Source of the DNA: Limnohabitans sp. Bal53
GTDB taxonomy: Bacteria; Pseudomonadota; Gammaproteobacteria; Burkholderiales; Burkholderiaceae_C
Assembly (NCBI RefSeq): GCF_003063355.1
Contig: NZ_NESH01000002.1
Span: 248,001-312,000, forward strand
Direction of reading: 5' to 3'
DNA: 64,000 nt
Of this stretch, positions 26,752 through 36,688 are shown piece by piece (within the stretch, counting starts at the first letter, position 1; every line of letters begins with the position of its first letter). Made by a program: the position numbers and the translations under genes. Under the pieces are notes generated by a model. That model saw only the letters and a program-made list of their open reading frames with translations, was not told the DNA's origin and ran no database searches.

Positions 26752-27474
26752 ATGTCTTCAGCCAAGCCAGCCTTTAAGCGCATTTTGCTCAAGCTGTCCG
26801 GCGAGGCTTTGATGGGCGACGATGCCTTTGGCATCAACCGCGCCACCATCGTGCGCATGGCCGAAGAGATCGCTGAGATCAATCGTCTGGGCGTGCAGGT
26901 GGCGGTGGTCATTGGTGGCGGCAACATCTTCCGCGGTGTGGCCGGAGGGGCTGTGGGCATGGACCGTGCCACAGCCGATTACATGGGCATGCTGGCCACG
27001 GTGATGAACTCCTTGGCTTTGGCCGACGCTTTGGACAAGGCGGGCCTGACGGCGCGTGTCATGTCGGCCATCGGTATCGACCAAGTGGTGGAGCCTTATG
27101 TGCGTCCCAAGGCCTTGCAGTACCTCGAAGAGGGCAAGGTCGTGGTGTTCGCGGCGGGCACAGGCAATCCATTTTTCACGACCGACACGGCCGCTGCTTT
27201 GCGCGGTGCCGAGATCGGTGCCGAGATGGTGCTCAAGGCCACCAAGGTCGATGGTGTCTACACCGCCGATCCGAAAAAAGACCCCTTGGCCACGCGTTAC
27301 AGTGAAATCAGCTTCGACGAGGCCATTTCGCGCAATTTGGGCATCATGGATGCCACGGCTTTTGCCTTGTGCCGCGACCAGAAACTACCCATCAAGGTGT
27401 TTTCGATCATCAAGAACGGCGCTTTGAAGCGCGTGGTGCTGGGTGAGGACGAAGGCACCTTGGTTTATGCTTGA
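26752..27474 (+). CDS. pyrH: UMP kinase
   Basis: 240 residues from the ATG at 26752, preceded by AAGGAG at 6-7 nt. Amino-acid-kinase fold with [40 protein letters not shown] and [13 protein letters not shown]. It phosphorylates UMP to UDP and is typically allosterically controlled by GTP and UTP. Conserved position between tsf and frr. Confidence 0.98.
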   Translation: MSSAKPAFKRILLKLSGEALMGDDAFGINRATIVRMAEEIAEINRLGVQVAVVIGGGNIFRGVAGGAVGMDRATADYMGMLATVMNSLALADALDKAGLTARVMSAIGIDQVVEPYVRPKALQYLEEGKVVVFAAGTGNPFFTTDTAAALRGAEIGAEMVLKATKVDGVYTADPKKDPLATRYSEISFDEAISRNLGIMDATAFALCRDQKLPIKVFSIIKNGALKRVVLGEDEGTLVYA

Positions 27475-27498
27475 GCCCGTTCTGACGAGGAGAACCCC

Positions 27499-28059
27499 AT
27501 GACCATTGCAGACATCAAGAAAACAACCGAAACCAAAATGGAGCAATCCATTGCGGCTTTCAAAAACAACCTGACCAAGATTCGCACCGGGCGTGCCAAT
27601 CCGGCCTTGCTCGACACCATCCATGTCGATTACTACGGCTCCATGGTGCCTTTGTCTCAAGTGGCCAACGTGTCTTTGATGGACTCGCGCACCATCAGCG
27701 TGCAGCCCTGGGAAAAAGGCATGGGTGCCAAGATTGAAAAAGCCATCCGCGAAAGCGAATTGGGTCTGAACCCTGCTTCCATGGGTGATTTGATCCGTGT
27801 GCCTATGCCTCCCATGAGCGAAGAGCGCCGCAAGGAAATGACCAAGCTGGCCCGCACCGAAGGCGAAAACGGCAAGATCGCCATTCGCAATTTGCGCCGT
27901 GATGCCAACGAATCGGTGAAGAAACTGGTCAAGGACAAGGAAGCGTCTGAGGACGATCAAAAGCGTGCCGAGGCCGATGTCCAGAAACTGACCGACAAAC
28001 GCATGACCGAGATTGATCAGTTGGTGGCTGCCAAAGAACAAGAGATCATGGCGGTTTGA
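27499..28059 (+). CDS. frr: Ribosome recycling factor
   Basis: 186 residues, standard length. Three-helix bundle plus a beta domain; signatures [36 protein letters not shown] and [10 protein letters not shown]. With EF-G it splits post-termination ribosomes. GAGGAG lies 7 nt before the ATG. In most relatives uppS would follow; here a terminator-like region and then cdsA follow. Confidence 0.98.
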   Translation: MTIADIKKTTETKMEQSIAAFKNNLTKIRTGRANPALLDTIHVDYYGSMVPLSQVANVSLMDSRTISVQPWEKGMGAKIEKAIRESELGLNPASMGDLIRVPMPPMSEERRKEMTKLARTEGENGKIAIRNLRRDANESVKKLVKDKEASEDDQKRAEADVQKLTDKRMTEIDQLVAAKEQEIMAV

Positions 28060-28095
28060 GTTTGAATGGGGCGCCGTGGCTCATCACGGCCTGAC

Positions 28096-28138
28096 GGGCC
28101 GCCCAATTGGCGGCCCTTTTACTTGGCGGCCTTTTTTT
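28096..28138 (+). terminator. Double-option terminator between frr and cdsA
   Basis: GGGCCGCC (28096-28103) can pair with GGCGGCCC (28109-28116), followed by TTTT. The left arm can also pair with a second GGCGGCC (28125-28131), followed by seven T residues. The block TTGGCGGCC is thus directly repeated. Only one hairpin can form at a time. The cdsA ribosome-binding site (GGAG, 28139-28142) touches the second T-run. Confidence 0.75.
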
Positions 28139-28147
28139 GGAGAAACC

Positions 28148-28996
28148 GTGCTCAAACAACGCGTCATCACCGCTCTGGTCCTGCTGGCTTTGCTGTTGCC
28201 CGCTTTGTTTGCGGTCCATCCCTGGCCCTTCATGGTGCTGACCTTGGTCATGATCACTGCGGGTGCTTGGGAGTGGGGGCGGCTCAACGGTGTTGGACGG
28301 GTTCAAGCATGGATGGGGGCGTTGGGGTGTCTCGTCGCTTGTGCCCTGTCCATTTTGTCGGGTTGGCTGCAATCGACCCCGCCCCAGTTGTGGTTGATGG
28401 CCGGGGCCATTTGGGTCCTGTTGGGTGCTTGGATGATCCAGCGCGGTGTGTCCGCTTGGGCGCTTTGGCCGCGTCTTGTGCGGTGGTATGCGGGCTTGTT
28501 TTTGCTGGCCCTGGCTTGGCTGGCTTTGGTACAAGCCCACCAAAGAGGCGTTAACTTTCTTCTGTCTGTACTGGTTCTGGTTTGGGCGGCCGATGTGTTT
28601 GCCTATTTCTTTGGCCGAGCCTTAGGTGGCCGGTTCTTTTCCTTCAAATTGGCCCCAGCCATCAGTCCGGGCAAGAGTTGGGAAGGCGTCTTCGGCGGCA
28701 TGTTGGGGGTCTTCTTGGTGTCTTGGGCTTGGACAGTCTTTGACCGATCACTCAATCCGATCACACCCAGTTTTTACACCCTTGTGTGGGCACGAGGCGC
28801 AGGGTTAGCCGTTCCGGCATTGATGTTCATGTCGGCCATGAGTGTGGTGGGCGATTTGGTGGAGTCTTTGGTCAAACGGAGCGCGGGCCTGAAAGACAGC
28901 TCGGGCCTATTGCCTGGCCACGGCGGCGTGCTCGACCGCGTGGACGCCTTGCTGCCGACTTTGCCCTTGGCCATGATGCTCGTGGCCTGGATTTGA
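28148..28996 (+). CDS. cdsA: Phosphatidate cytidylyltransferase
   Basis: 282 residues from a GTG at 28148 with GGAG 5 nt upstream; the N-terminus MLKQRVITALVLLALLLPAL then matches the family. About eight transmembrane helices. The C-terminal CDP-diglyceride synthetase signature is complete, with LVKRSAGLKDSSGLLPGHGG and DRVD. It makes CDP-diacylglycerol for phospholipid synthesis. It directly follows frr, with no uppS between. Confidence 0.96.
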   Translation: MLKQRVITALVLLALLLPALFAVHPWPFMVLTLVMITAGAWEWGRLNGVGRVQAWMGALGCLVACALSILSGWLQSTPPQLWLMAGAIWVLLGAWMIQRGVSAWALWPRLVRWYAGLFLLALAWLALVQAHQRGVNFLLSVLVLVWAADVFAYFFGRALGGRFFSFKLAPAISPGKSWEGVFGGMLGVFLVSWAWTVFDRSLNPITPSFYTLVWARGAGLAVPALMFMSAMSVVGDLVESLVKRSAGLKDSSGLLPGHGGVLDRVDALLPTLPLAMMLVAWI

Positions 28997-29012
28997 TGTG
29001 GAGACCTCTGGC

Positions 29013-30206
29013 ATGAACAAACAACAGTGCATCACGATTTTGGGCTCTACCGGCTCCATTGGCACCAGCACACTTGATGTGCTCAGTCGCCATCCTGCGC
29101 AATACCGCATCCATGCCCTGACGGCCTCCAGCCAGGTGGACCTGATGTTGGCCCAGTGTGCCCGTTTCAAACCCGAAGTGGCCGTGATGGTGCAGGAGTC
29201 GGCTGGCCGGCAATTGGCCGATAGGGTGAAGGCGGAAGGTCTGCCCGTTCAGGTGCGCTGGGGTGCTGCGGCCTTGGACGAGGTGGCCTCGGCCCCGCAG
29301 GTGGATGCCGTCATGGCAGCTATCGTGGGTGCGGCCGGTTTGTCACCCTGCATCGCGGCTGCGCGTGCGGGCAAGCGCTTGATGCTGGCCAACAAAGAGG
29401 CCCTGGTGGTGGGCGGCGACGTTTTCTTGCGGGCCGTGCGCGAGGGTGGGGCGCTGCTGCTGCCCATCGACAGTGAGCATTCGGCGATTTTTCAGTCCTT
29501 GCCCGAGGACGCATCGAGCTGGCAACGGCGCGTTCAAAAGATCATCTTGACAGCCTCTGGCGGCCCGTTTCGCACACGTGACCCACGCACATTGCGGGAT
29601 GTGACGCCCGAGCAGGCCTGTGCACACCCCAACTGGGTCATGGGCCGCAAAATTTCGGTGGACTCGGCCACCATGATGAACAAGGCTTTGGAGGTGATTG
29701 AGGCGCGTTACTTGTTTGGCCTCTCGCCCGATCAGTTGGAGGTGGTCATTCACCCGCAAAGCGTTATCCATTCCATGGTGCAGTACCGCGACCATTCGGT
29801 GGTGGCGCAGTTGGGCACGCCTGACATGCGTGTGCCCATCGCCTATGGTCTGAGCTGGCCTGAGCGCATCGAATCGGGCGCGGCAGCGCTGGACTTTCAC
29901 GCCCTGGCCGCCATGACTTTCGAGGCCATGGATGAGCCCGAGCATGTGCTGCGTTTTCCTGGCTTGCGTCTGGCTTGGGAAACTTTGCGCGGTGCGCCAG
30001 GCAGCTGCGCCATATTGAATGCGGCCAACGAAGTGGCCGTAGAGGCTTTTTTGAACAAACGCATCCGATTTGACCAGATCCATGAACTCAACCGTGCCAC
30101 CCTGGACAGCTTGCAGTGCACCCCGCCCGAGTGTCTGGACGACCTGCTGGCCCTCGATGCGCGCAGTCGCCAAGAGGCCGAGCGCAACCTGACTCGTTTG
30201 GCATGA
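29013..30206 (+). CDS. dxr: 1-deoxy-D-xylulose-5-phosphate reductoisomerase
   Basis: 397 residues from the ATG at 29013 (GGAG 9 nt upstream). NADPH-binding ILGSTGSIGTSTLDV, ANKEALVVGG, the metal/substrate motif PIDSEHSAIFQ and the flexible loop segment MGRKISVDSATMMNKALEVIEA are intact. It catalyses the committed step of the MEP isoprenoid pathway. It lies 16 nt after cdsA. rseP, the usual next gene, is absent. Confidence 0.98.
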   Translation: MNKQQCITILGSTGSIGTSTLDVLSRHPAQYRIHALTASSQVDLMLAQCARFKPEVAVMVQESAGRQLADRVKAEGLPVQVRWGAAALDEVASAPQVDAVMAAIVGAAGLSPCIAAARAGKRLMLANKEALVVGGDVFLRAVREGGALLLPIDSEHSAIFQSLPEDASSWQRRVQKIILTASGGPFRTRDPRTLRDVTPEQACAHPNWVMGRKISVDSATMMNKALEVIEARYLFGLSPDQLEVVIHPQSVIHSMVQYRDHSVVAQLGTPDMRVPIAYGLSWPERIESGAAALDFHALAAMTFEAMDEPEHVLRFPGLRLAWETLRGAPGSCAILNAANEVAVEAFLNKRIRFDQIHELNRATLDSLQCTPPECLDDLLALDARSRQEAERNLTRLA

Positions 30207-30216
30207 AAATTCCACC

Positions 30217-30242
30217 GCGGCCATTCTTGTTAGGGTGGCCGC
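30217..30242 (+). terminator. Hairpin after dxr
   Basis: GCGGCCA pairs with TGGCCGC around a 12-nt loop, 11 nt after the dxr stop. No T-run follows, so termination is uncertain. It marks the position where rseP would start in related genomes. Confidence 0.45.
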
Positions 30243-30275
30243 TGCTTGGTCCTGATGTATTATGTTTTGCTTGAT

Positions 30276-30302
30276 TTGACTTGCCCCGTGAGTGTGGTCA
30301 AA
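30276..30302 (+). promoter_or_regulatory. Candidate sigma-E-type promoter for bamA
   Basis: TTGACTT (30276-30282), 15 nt, then TCAAA (30298-30302) resembles the extracytoplasmic sigma-E consensus GGAACTT-N16-TCAAA. The agreement is strong in the ACTT and TCAAA cores but poor in the GG and one base short in spacing. bamA is a classical sigma-E target in E. coli. No good sigma-70 promoter was seen in this 212-nt gap. Confidence 0.3.
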
Positions 30303-30417
30303 ACTTCGAAGACTGCCGGGCATCCGGCTTTGCCGGTCCCTGTCAGTTTGCAGATGTCCGGTTTTAAAAGCCTTCTTTTCGTTTCTGAAATGGCTTTGAT
30401 TTTTCAACGATTGCACC

Positions 30418-32730
30418 ATGAATCTCTTTGATGTCCGCGCCCAAATCCTGCCATCTGCCTTGAAGGCTTTGGCTTGCGCCATGCTCAGCTTGCCTGCTTG
30501 GGCGGTTGATCCTTTCACAGTGCGAGACATTCGTGTTGAGGGTTTGCAGCGTATTGAACCTGGCACTGTGTTCGCATCTTTGTCTTTGCGTGTGGGTGAT
30601 CAGTACACGGATGACAAGGGCGCTGCCATTATTCGTTCCTTATTTGCCCTGGGGTTGTTCAAGGATGTGCGCCTAGAAACCCAAGGCGATGTCTTGGTGG
30701 TGGTGGTGCAAGAGCGCCCCTCGGTGGCCTCGGTTGAGTTCATTGGCCTGAAGGAATTTGACAAGGATGTTTTGACCAAGGCCTTGAAAGATGTGGGACT
30801 GTCCGAAGGGCGGCCCTTTGACAAGGCTTTGGCAGATAAGGCCGAGCAAGAACTCAAGCGTCAGTACATCAGCCGCAGTCTTTATGGCGCGGAGGTGGTG
30901 TCCACCGCCACGCCCATCGATCGCAACCGTGTGAATTTGACATTCACCATCACCGAGGGCGGTCCAGCCAAAATCGCTCAGATCGACATTGTGGGGAACA
31001 AGGCTTTCAGCGACGACACTTTGCGTGATCAATTCAATCTGGATACAGGCGGTTGGATGAGTTGGTACACCAAGTCCGACCGTTATTCCCGAACCAAGTT
31101 GAATGCCGATCTGGAAGCGCTGCGCTCCTTTTATCTGGCGCGTGGATTCTTGGAATTCCGGATCGATTCCACGCAGGTGGCCATGTCACCGAACAAGCAG
31201 GACATGTCCATCACCATCAACGTCACTGAAGGTGAACGTTTTGTGATCTCTGGCGTCAAGCTGGAGGGCAATTACTTGGACCGTGATGACGAGTTCAAGG
31301 CACTGGTCAAGATCGCTGTGGGCAAGCCCTACAGCGCTGAGACGGTGGCCGAAACCACCAAGGCTTTCACCGATTACTTTGGCAAATTTGGTTTTGCTTT
31401 TGCCCGCGTGGAGGCCAAGCCCGAAATCGACAGGCGCAACAACTTGGTTCAGTTCGTACTTCAAGCGCAGCCTTCTCGCCGTGCTTATGTGCGCCGCATT
31501 CAGGTGGCGGGCAATGACCGTACCCGAGATGAAGTCATTCGCCGAGAATTCCGCCAACTGGAGGCGGCCTGGTATGACGGTGACAAAATACGTTTGTCAC
31601 GCGATCGGGTTGACCGCCTGGGTTATTTCACCCAAGTGAATGTTGAAACACTGGAGGTGCCCGGTGCACCCGACCAGGTGGATTTGTTGTTCACGGTGGC
31701 CGAAAAGCCAACCGGAAGTATTTCTTTGGGCGCGGGTTTTTCTTCTGCCGAAAAAGTGGCTTTGAGCTTCGGCATTCGCCAAGAAAACGCTTTTGGTTCG
31801 GGCCATTATTTGGCTGTAGAGGTCAACACCAGCAAGTTCAACCGCAATCTGGTGCTGAGTACCACCGATCCGTACTTCACGAAAAATGGCGTTTCCCGGA
31901 CCCTGGATGTATTTCATCGGACCACTCGTCCTTATTTGGGTGATTTAGATGCCTACAGCCTAATCAATTCGGGCGCGGGTTTGCGCTTTGGTGTTCCCGT
32001 GACGGAAACAGACACAGTTTTCATGGGCATCAATGTTGAGCAAACCGAAATCAGTGAGGGCACGGGTTTACCTAACGAGTACCGTGATTACGCCAATGAG
32101 TTCGGGAGGACTAGCTCAGCTTTGCCTTTGACCTTGGGTTGGGCCCGCGACGGGCGTGACAGCGCCCTCGTGCCCACCCGGGGAAGTTTGCAACGATTTA
32201 ACGCTGATGTGAGCCTGGCTGGCGATGTGCGCTACGCGCGCGCCAGTTACCAATTTCAGCAGTACTACCCGCTGAGTAAAAAATACACGTTGGCTTTTAA
32301 TACCGACCTGGGTTGGGGCCAAGGTTTGAAGGGTCAACCTTATCCTTTGTTTAAGAACTTTTTTGTGGGTGGTTTGGGCAGTGTCCGTGGTTTCGAGCAG
32401 TCAACTTTGGGGCCACCCCCCAGTGAGTTAAACCCTACGCCTATTTACCTTGGGGGCCCCAAAAAACTGGTCTTTAATTCTGAGTTGATCATGCCATTTC
32501 CCGGTGCTGGCAATGACAGGACCCTCAGGTTATTCGGCTTCACCGATATTGGCCGTGCTTTTGGAGAGGATGAAAATGTCTCAGTGGATGATTTACGCGC
32601 TTCTGCAGGCATCGGTTTGAGCTGGATTTCACCCATGGGGCCTTTGCGTTTTTCCTATGCCGTGCCGATACGTAAGCAGACAGAAGATAAAATCCAGCGA
32701 CTTCAATTCCAAATCGGATCCTCTTTCTAA
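30418..32730 (+). CDS. bamA: Outer membrane protein assembly factor BamA
   Basis: 770 residues. A signal peptide ends near AWA (about residue 28). Five POTRA repeats span about 30-345 (first one FTVRDIRVEGLQRIEPGTVF), and a 16-strand beta-barrel follows with GLGSVRGFEQ, the VRGF loop-6 motif. The protein ends in Phe, as outer-membrane barrels do. It is the core of the BAM insertase. Its stop overlaps the skp start (TAATG). Confidence 0.97.
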   Translation: MNLFDVRAQILPSALKALACAMLSLPAWAVDPFTVRDIRVEGLQRIEPGTVFASLSLRVGDQYTDDKGAAIIRSLFALGLFKDVRLETQGDVLVVVVQERPSVASVEFIGLKEFDKDVLTKALKDVGLSEGRPFDKALADKAEQELKRQYISRSLYGAEVVSTATPIDRNRVNLTFTITEGGPAKIAQIDIVGNKAFSDDTLRDQFNLDTGGWMSWYTKSDRYSRTKLNADLEALRSFYLARGFLEFRIDSTQVAMSPNKQDMSITINVTEGERFVISGVKLEGNYLDRDDEFKALVKIAVGKPYSAETVAETTKAFTDYFGKFGFAFARVEAKPEIDRRNNLVQFVLQAQPSRRAYVRRIQVAGNDRTRDEVIRREFRQLEAAWYDGDKIRLSRDRVDRLGYFTQVNVETLEVPGAPDQVDLLFTVAEKPTGSISLGAGFSSAEKVALSFGIRQENAFGSGHYLAVEVNTSKFNRNLVLSTTDPYFTKNGVSRTLDVFHRTTRPYLGDLDAYSLINSGAGLRFGVPVTETDTVFMGINVEQTEISEGTGLPNEYRDYANEFGRTSSALPLTLGWARDGRDSALVPTRGSLQRFNADVSLAGDVRYARASYQFQQYYPLSKKYTLAFNTDLGWGQGLKGQPYPLFKNFFVGGLGSVRGFEQSTLGPPPSELNPTPIYLGGPKKLVFNSELIMPFPGAGNDRTLRLFGFTDIGRAFGEDENVSVDDLRASAGIGLSWISPMGPLRFSYAVPIRKQTEDKIQRLQFQIGSSF

Positions 32731-33248
32731 TGAACACGCTTCGTCAAAAAATCTCCATGGCCGTTCTGGCTGCTGCGGCCTGTGTGACTGGTTTAGCCCA
32801 TGCCCAGGATTTCAAAATGGGTTTCGTCAACACAGAGCGTATCTTCCGCGAGGCGGCGATCGCCAAGCAAGCGCAGGTCAAATTGGAGCAAGAGTTCTCG
32901 CGCAGGGAAAAAGAGTTGGTGGAAACCGGCAACAACCTCAAGCAAGCCTCAGAAAAGTTCGAGCGCGAAGCCCCCACATTGGCCGAGTCACAGCGCACTG
33001 CTCGCCAAAAGCAGCTGATCGATCAAGATCGCGAATTCCAACGCAAGCGCCGCGAGTTCCAAGAAGACCTCAATGCCCGCAAAAATGAAGAGCAGCAAAC
33101 TGTGGTTGAGCGTGCCAACCGTGCGGTCAAGCAAGTGGCTGAATCTGAAAAATACGACGTGATTTTCCAGGAAGCGGTTTACATCAATCCCAAGCACGAC
33201 ATCACAGAAAAGGTCATCAAGGCGCTCAATGCCTCGACGGCCAAATAA
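32730..33248 (+). CDS. skp: Periplasmic chaperone Skp/OmpH
   Basis: 172 residues. A signal peptide (about 1-25, ending AHA) precedes [11 protein letters not shown], and then a long charged coiled coil forms the tentacles of the trimer (about 45-130). It holds unfolded outer-membrane proteins for delivery to BAM. The start overlaps the bamA stop by one base; the next gene is lpxD. Confidence 0.94.
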   Translation: MNTLRQKISMAVLAAAACVTGLAHAQDFKMGFVNTERIFREAAIAKQAQVKLEQEFSRREKELVETGNNLKQASEKFEREAPTLAESQRTARQKQLIDQDREFQRKRREFQEDLNARKNEEQQTVVERANRAVKQVAESEKYDVIFQEAVYINPKHDITEKVIKALNASTAK

Positions 33249-33277
33249 TTCCGTCTGATGTGACGGGTCTTTATCCA

Positions 33278-34255
33278 GTGTCTTTGACGCTTGCCACACT
33301 CGTTGATCGGCTCGGCGGTCTTTTATGCGGTGACCCCGCTTGGGTGATAGCCGGTTTGGCCCCATTGCAATCTGCACGGTCCGATCAGATCAGTTTTCTA
33401 AGCCACCCCAAATACCAAAACCAACTCGCGGCGAGTCAGGCCGGTTGTGTGATCGTGGCGCCCGCTTTTGAAGCGCTGGCCAGTCAGGGGCGCTCCGTCA
33501 TCGTGACCGACGACCCGTACTTGTATTTTGCGCGGCTGACCCGATTGTGGAAGCAGACGCAACAAACCTCTCACGGCCCTCGCATCCACCCCACCGCGGT
33601 CATTGACCCGGATGCTTGGGTGGCCGAAGACGCGGTGATAGGTCCTTTGTGCGTGATCGAGCGTGGTGCCCGGGTCGGCGCTGGCTCGGTGCTCAAGTCA
33701 CGTGTGACCTTGTCTGAGGGATGCTCGGTCGGGGCGCGTTGCATCCTGCATTCGGGGGTCGTGGTGGGTGCTGACGGCTTTGGTTTTGCTCCTCACCAAG
33801 GCCAATGGGAAAAAATCGAACAACTGGGCGCAGTGCGCATCGGTGACGATGTGGAAATTGGGGCCAACACCTGCATCGACCGCGGCGCGCTCGAAGACAC
33901 CGTCATCGACAACGGCGTCAAGCTCGACAATCTGATCCAGATTGGCCACAACGTGCACATTGGTGCACACACGGCCATGGCCGGCTGTGTGGGTGTGGCC
34001 GGCAGTGCGCGCATTGGCGCCCACTGCACCGTGGGGGGGGGAGCGGTGGTGCTGGGTCATTTGACGCTGGCAGACCATGTGCACATTTCGGCAGCCTCTG
34101 TGGTGACCCGGTCCATTTTGCAGCCAGGGCAATACACCGGCATGTTCCCGTTGGACAGCAATGCCAACTGGGAAAAAAACGCCGCCAGCCTCAAACAACT
34201 TTCCCGCTTGCGTGAACGCATCAAGGCGCTGGAGAGCGAGATTCAAAAGAAATAG
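33278..34255 (+). CDS. lpxD: UDP-3-O-(3-hydroxyacyl)glucosamine N-acyltransferase
   Basis: 325 residues from a GTG at 33278, chosen because the protein then begins [14 protein letters not shown], the family N-terminus; a GTG six codons earlier is an alternative. Uridine-binding N-terminal domain, then a left-handed parallel beta-helix of hexapeptide repeats (about 100-290) with the catalytic His region in [10 protein letters not shown]. It adds the N-linked acyl chain in lipid A synthesis. Confidence 0.96.
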   Translation: MSLTLATLVDRLGGLLCGDPAWVIAGLAPLQSARSDQISFLSHPKYQNQLAASQAGCVIVAPAFEALASQGRSVIVTDDPYLYFARLTRLWKQTQQTSHGPRIHPTAVIDPDAWVAEDAVIGPLCVIERGARVGAGSVLKSRVTLSEGCSVGARCILHSGVVVGADGFGFAPHQGQWEKIEQLGAVRIGDDVEIGANTCIDRGALEDTVIDNGVKLDNLIQIGHNVHIGAHTAMAGCVGVAGSARIGAHCTVGGGAVVLGHLTLADHVHISAASVVTRSILQPGQYTGMFPLDSNANWEKNAASLKQLSRLRERIKALESEIQKK

Positions 34256-34266
34256 GAAACAAGACC

Positions 34267-34713
34267 ATGATGGACATCCACAAAATTCTCAAACAGTTGC
34301 CCCACCGGTACCCCATCTTGCTGGTGGACCGTGTGCTTGAAATCGAAAAAGGCGTACGCATCAAGGCGTTGAAAAACGTGTCCATCAATGAGCCGCACTT
34401 TCAGGGGCACTTTCCGCACCGCCCGGTCATGCCAGGGGTGCTGATGCTCGAAGCTCTGGCCCAGGCGGCGGCTTTGCTGACTTTTGACACCTTGGGTGAG
34501 ACCCCTGATGACCAGACCGTCTATTACTTTGCGGGCATCGACGGTGCTCGCTTCAAGCGGCCGGTGGAGCCTGGCGATCAGCTGATTCTGGAGGTGGAGC
34601 TCGACCGCATGAAGGCCGGTATCTTCAAGTTCAAGGCCCGGGCCAAGGTGTGTGATGAGATCGCCGCTGAGGCCGAGTTGATGTGCACCATGCGGAAAAT
34701 CCCACAGGCTTGA
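34267..34713 (+). CDS. fabZ: 3-hydroxyacyl-[ACP] dehydratase FabZ
   Basis: 148 residues. Hotdog fold with [13 protein letters not shown] (active-site His) and [20 protein letters not shown] (catalytic Glu). It dehydrates 3-hydroxyacyl-ACPs in fatty-acid elongation and competes with LpxA/LpxD for hydroxyacyl-ACP, which explains its place between lpxD and lpxA. Two successive ATGs are possible starts. Confidence 0.98.
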   Translation: MMDIHKILKQLPHRYPILLVDRVLEIEKGVRIKALKNVSINEPHFQGHFPHRPVMPGVLMLEALAQAAALLTFDTLGETPDDQTVYYFAGIDGARFKRPVEPGDQLILEVELDRMKAGIFKFKARAKVCDEIAAEAELMCTMRKIPQA

Positions 34714-34718
34714 GCAGC

Positions 34719-35513
34719 ATGAGCCAAATCCATCCTACGGCCATCATCAGCCCAGGGGCTGAGCTTGACACGTCGGTGAGCGTGGGGCCTTACACCGTGA
34801 TCGGACCGCATGTGCGCATCGGTGCCGGAACCACCGTGGCCAGCCACTGCGTGATCGAGGGCCACACCACGATTGGTCGCGACAATCGGATTTTCCAATT
34901 CAGCTCCTTGGGTGCAGTGCCCCAGGACAAGAAGTACAACAACGAGCCTTGTGAGTTGGTGATCGGGGATCGCAACACGATCCGTGAGTTTTGTACCTTC
35001 AACATCGGCTCGCCTGGTGACCGGGCCGTGACTTCTGTGGGCCACGACAACTGGATCATGGCCTATGTGCATTTGGCGCACGACTGCCAAGTGGGCAACC
35101 ACACGATTTTCGCCAACAACACACAACTCGCAGGCCATGTGGTGGTCGACGATTGGGTGATCCTGGGTGGCTTCACTGTGGTGCATCAGTTTTGTCGCAT
35201 TGGGGCGCACAGTTTCACGGCCATGAACTCGTTGCTGTTTGCCGATCTGCCGCCTTTTGTGATGGCACAAGGCCAGCCTGCACAAGCGCGTTCGATGAAC
35301 TTTGAAGGCTTGCGCCGTCGTGGTTTTTCGGCCGAACGCATCAGCGCCGTCAAGGCCATGCACAAATCGCTTTACCGTGATGGCTTGTCGCTCAGCGATG
35401 CCATGGTCCGCATTGCTGCTTTGGCCGTCGATAAGCCCGAGGTCCAGCCCGATGTGGACATGATGCTGAGCTTTTTGCAGGCCGCCTCACCTCAGCGCGG
35501 GATCGTGCGTTGA
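34719..35513 (+). CDS. lpxA: UDP-N-acetylglucosamine acyltransferase
   Basis: 264 residues from the ATG at 34719. Hexapeptide-repeat beta-helix ([14 protein letters not shown] onward) with the catalytic His in [14 protein letters not shown], then the helical C-terminal domain ([19 protein letters not shown]). It performs the first step of lipid A synthesis, adding 3-hydroxyacyl to UDP-GlcNAc. It ends overlapping lpxB. Confidence 0.98.
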   Translation: MSQIHPTAIISPGAELDTSVSVGPYTVIGPHVRIGAGTTVASHCVIEGHTTIGRDNRIFQFSSLGAVPQDKKYNNEPCELVIGDRNTIREFCTFNIGSPGDRAVTSVGHDNWIMAYVHLAHDCQVGNHTIFANNTQLAGHVVVDDWVILGGFTVVHQFCRIGAHSFTAMNSLLFADLPPFVMAQGQPAQARSMNFEGLRRRGFSAERISAVKAMHKSLYRDGLSLSDAMVRIAALAVDKPEVQPDVDMMLSFLQAASPQRGIVR

Positions 35514-36688
35514 CACAGCCTGCAGATTCGCCGCTGTCCGAAGCCCCTGCGGGGGCTTTGTCCTTTGCCATGGTGGCCGGAGAGGCTTCGGGTGATCTGC
35601 TGGCGAGTTTGTTGATTCAGGGTTTGCGCGAGCGATGGCCTCAAGCGCAAGGCAATGGTATTGGCGGGCCTCGCATGGCCGCCTTGGGTTTTGATGCGTG
35701 GTGGTCGCACGAGCGGCTGGCGGTTCGGGGTTATGTGGAGGTGCTGCGTCACTACCGGGGCATTGTCGCGATCCGTGCCCAATTACAGCAACGGTTGCTG
35801 GCCACCCCACCCGACGTGTTCATTGGCGTCGATGCGCCCGACTTCAACCTGGCCTTGGAGGCGCAGCTCAAATCGGCGGGTATTCCAACGGTGCACTTCG
35901 TATGCCCTTCGGTATGGGCCTGGCGTCCTGAGCGCATAGAGAAAATTCGCCGCAGTGTCGATCACATGCTGTGCATCTTTCCATTTGAGCCCCAGTTGCT
36001 GGCGAGCGCGGGCATCGAGGCGACTTACGTGGGCCACCCCATTGCATCGACCATCGCCATGCAGCCCGATCGCCATGCGGCCAGAGCGCAGCTGGGCTTG
36101 GATCAAGAGCGGCCCGTGGTGGCCTTGTTGCCTGGCAGCCGACGCTCGGAAATCGAGCACATGACACCGCGTTTTATACGTGCGGCGCAGCTCATGCAGC
36201 AGCGCCAGCCGCACCTTCAATTTGTCTTGCCAGCTGTGCCTAGCTTGTTAAGTGCCATTGAGGCGCAGGTTCAGTCCCAAGGTGGGCTTGCAGGCTTGCA
36301 GATCGTGGTGGGTCAATCGCATGCGGTGTTGGCCGCCTGCGATGTGACCTTGATCGCCAGTGGCACGGCCACTTTGGAGGCGGCTTTGTTCAAGCGCCCC
36401 ATGGTCATTGCTTACCACATGAATTGGATCAGTTGGCAGATCATGAAACGCCAGAAACTGCAGCCCTGGGTGGGATTGCCCAACATCTTGTGCCAGGACT
36501 TTGTTGTGCCCGAATTTTTGCAGGACGATTGCACCCCTGAGGCACTGGCCCAAGCCACATTGGATTGGTTGAAACGTCCCGACCGTGTGGACGATTTGCA
36601 AGACCGTTTTGAGCAGTTGCACCTGAGCTTGCAGCGCGACACCGCACAATTGAGCACCCATGCCCTCGAAAAAGTCCTTGCTGCTTGA
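35510..36688 (+). CDS. lpxB: Lipid-A-disaccharide synthase
   Basis: 392 residues starting at a TTG that overlaps the lpxA stop (TTGA). A start at the ATG 60 nt downstream ([13 protein letters not shown]) would remove only the unconserved first 20 residues. Glycosyltransferase family 19 with [32 protein letters not shown] and [12 protein letters not shown]. It joins UDP-diacylglucosamine and lipid X. rnhB overlaps its end by 29 nt. Confidence 0.95.
   Translation: MTQPADSPLSEAPAGALSFAMVAGEASGDLLASLLIQGLRERWPQAQGNGIGGPRMAALGFDAWWSHERLAVRGYVEVLRHYRGIVAIRAQLQQRLLATPPDVFIGVDAPDFNLALEAQLKSAGIPTVHFVCPSVWAWRPERIEKIRRSVDHMLCIFPFEPQLLASAGIEATYVGHPIASTIAMQPDRHAARAQLGLDQERPVVALLPGSRRSEIEHMTPRFIRAAQLMQQRQPHLQFVLPAVPSLLSAIEAQVQSQGGLAGLQIVVGQSHAVLAACDVTLIASGTATLEAALFKRPMVIAYHMNWISWQIMKRQKLQPWVGLPNILCQDFVVPEFLQDDCTPEALAQATLDWLKRPDRVDDLQDRFEQLHLSLQRDTAQLSTHALEKVLAA

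Noticed and set aside
30246-30431. Short hydrophobic frame (LVLMYYVLLDLT) as a possible remnant of the RseP C-terminus
   Set aside because: The similarity is limited to about a dozen hydrophobic residues, the upstream frame shows nothing RseP-like, and the rest of the peptide is unrelated.
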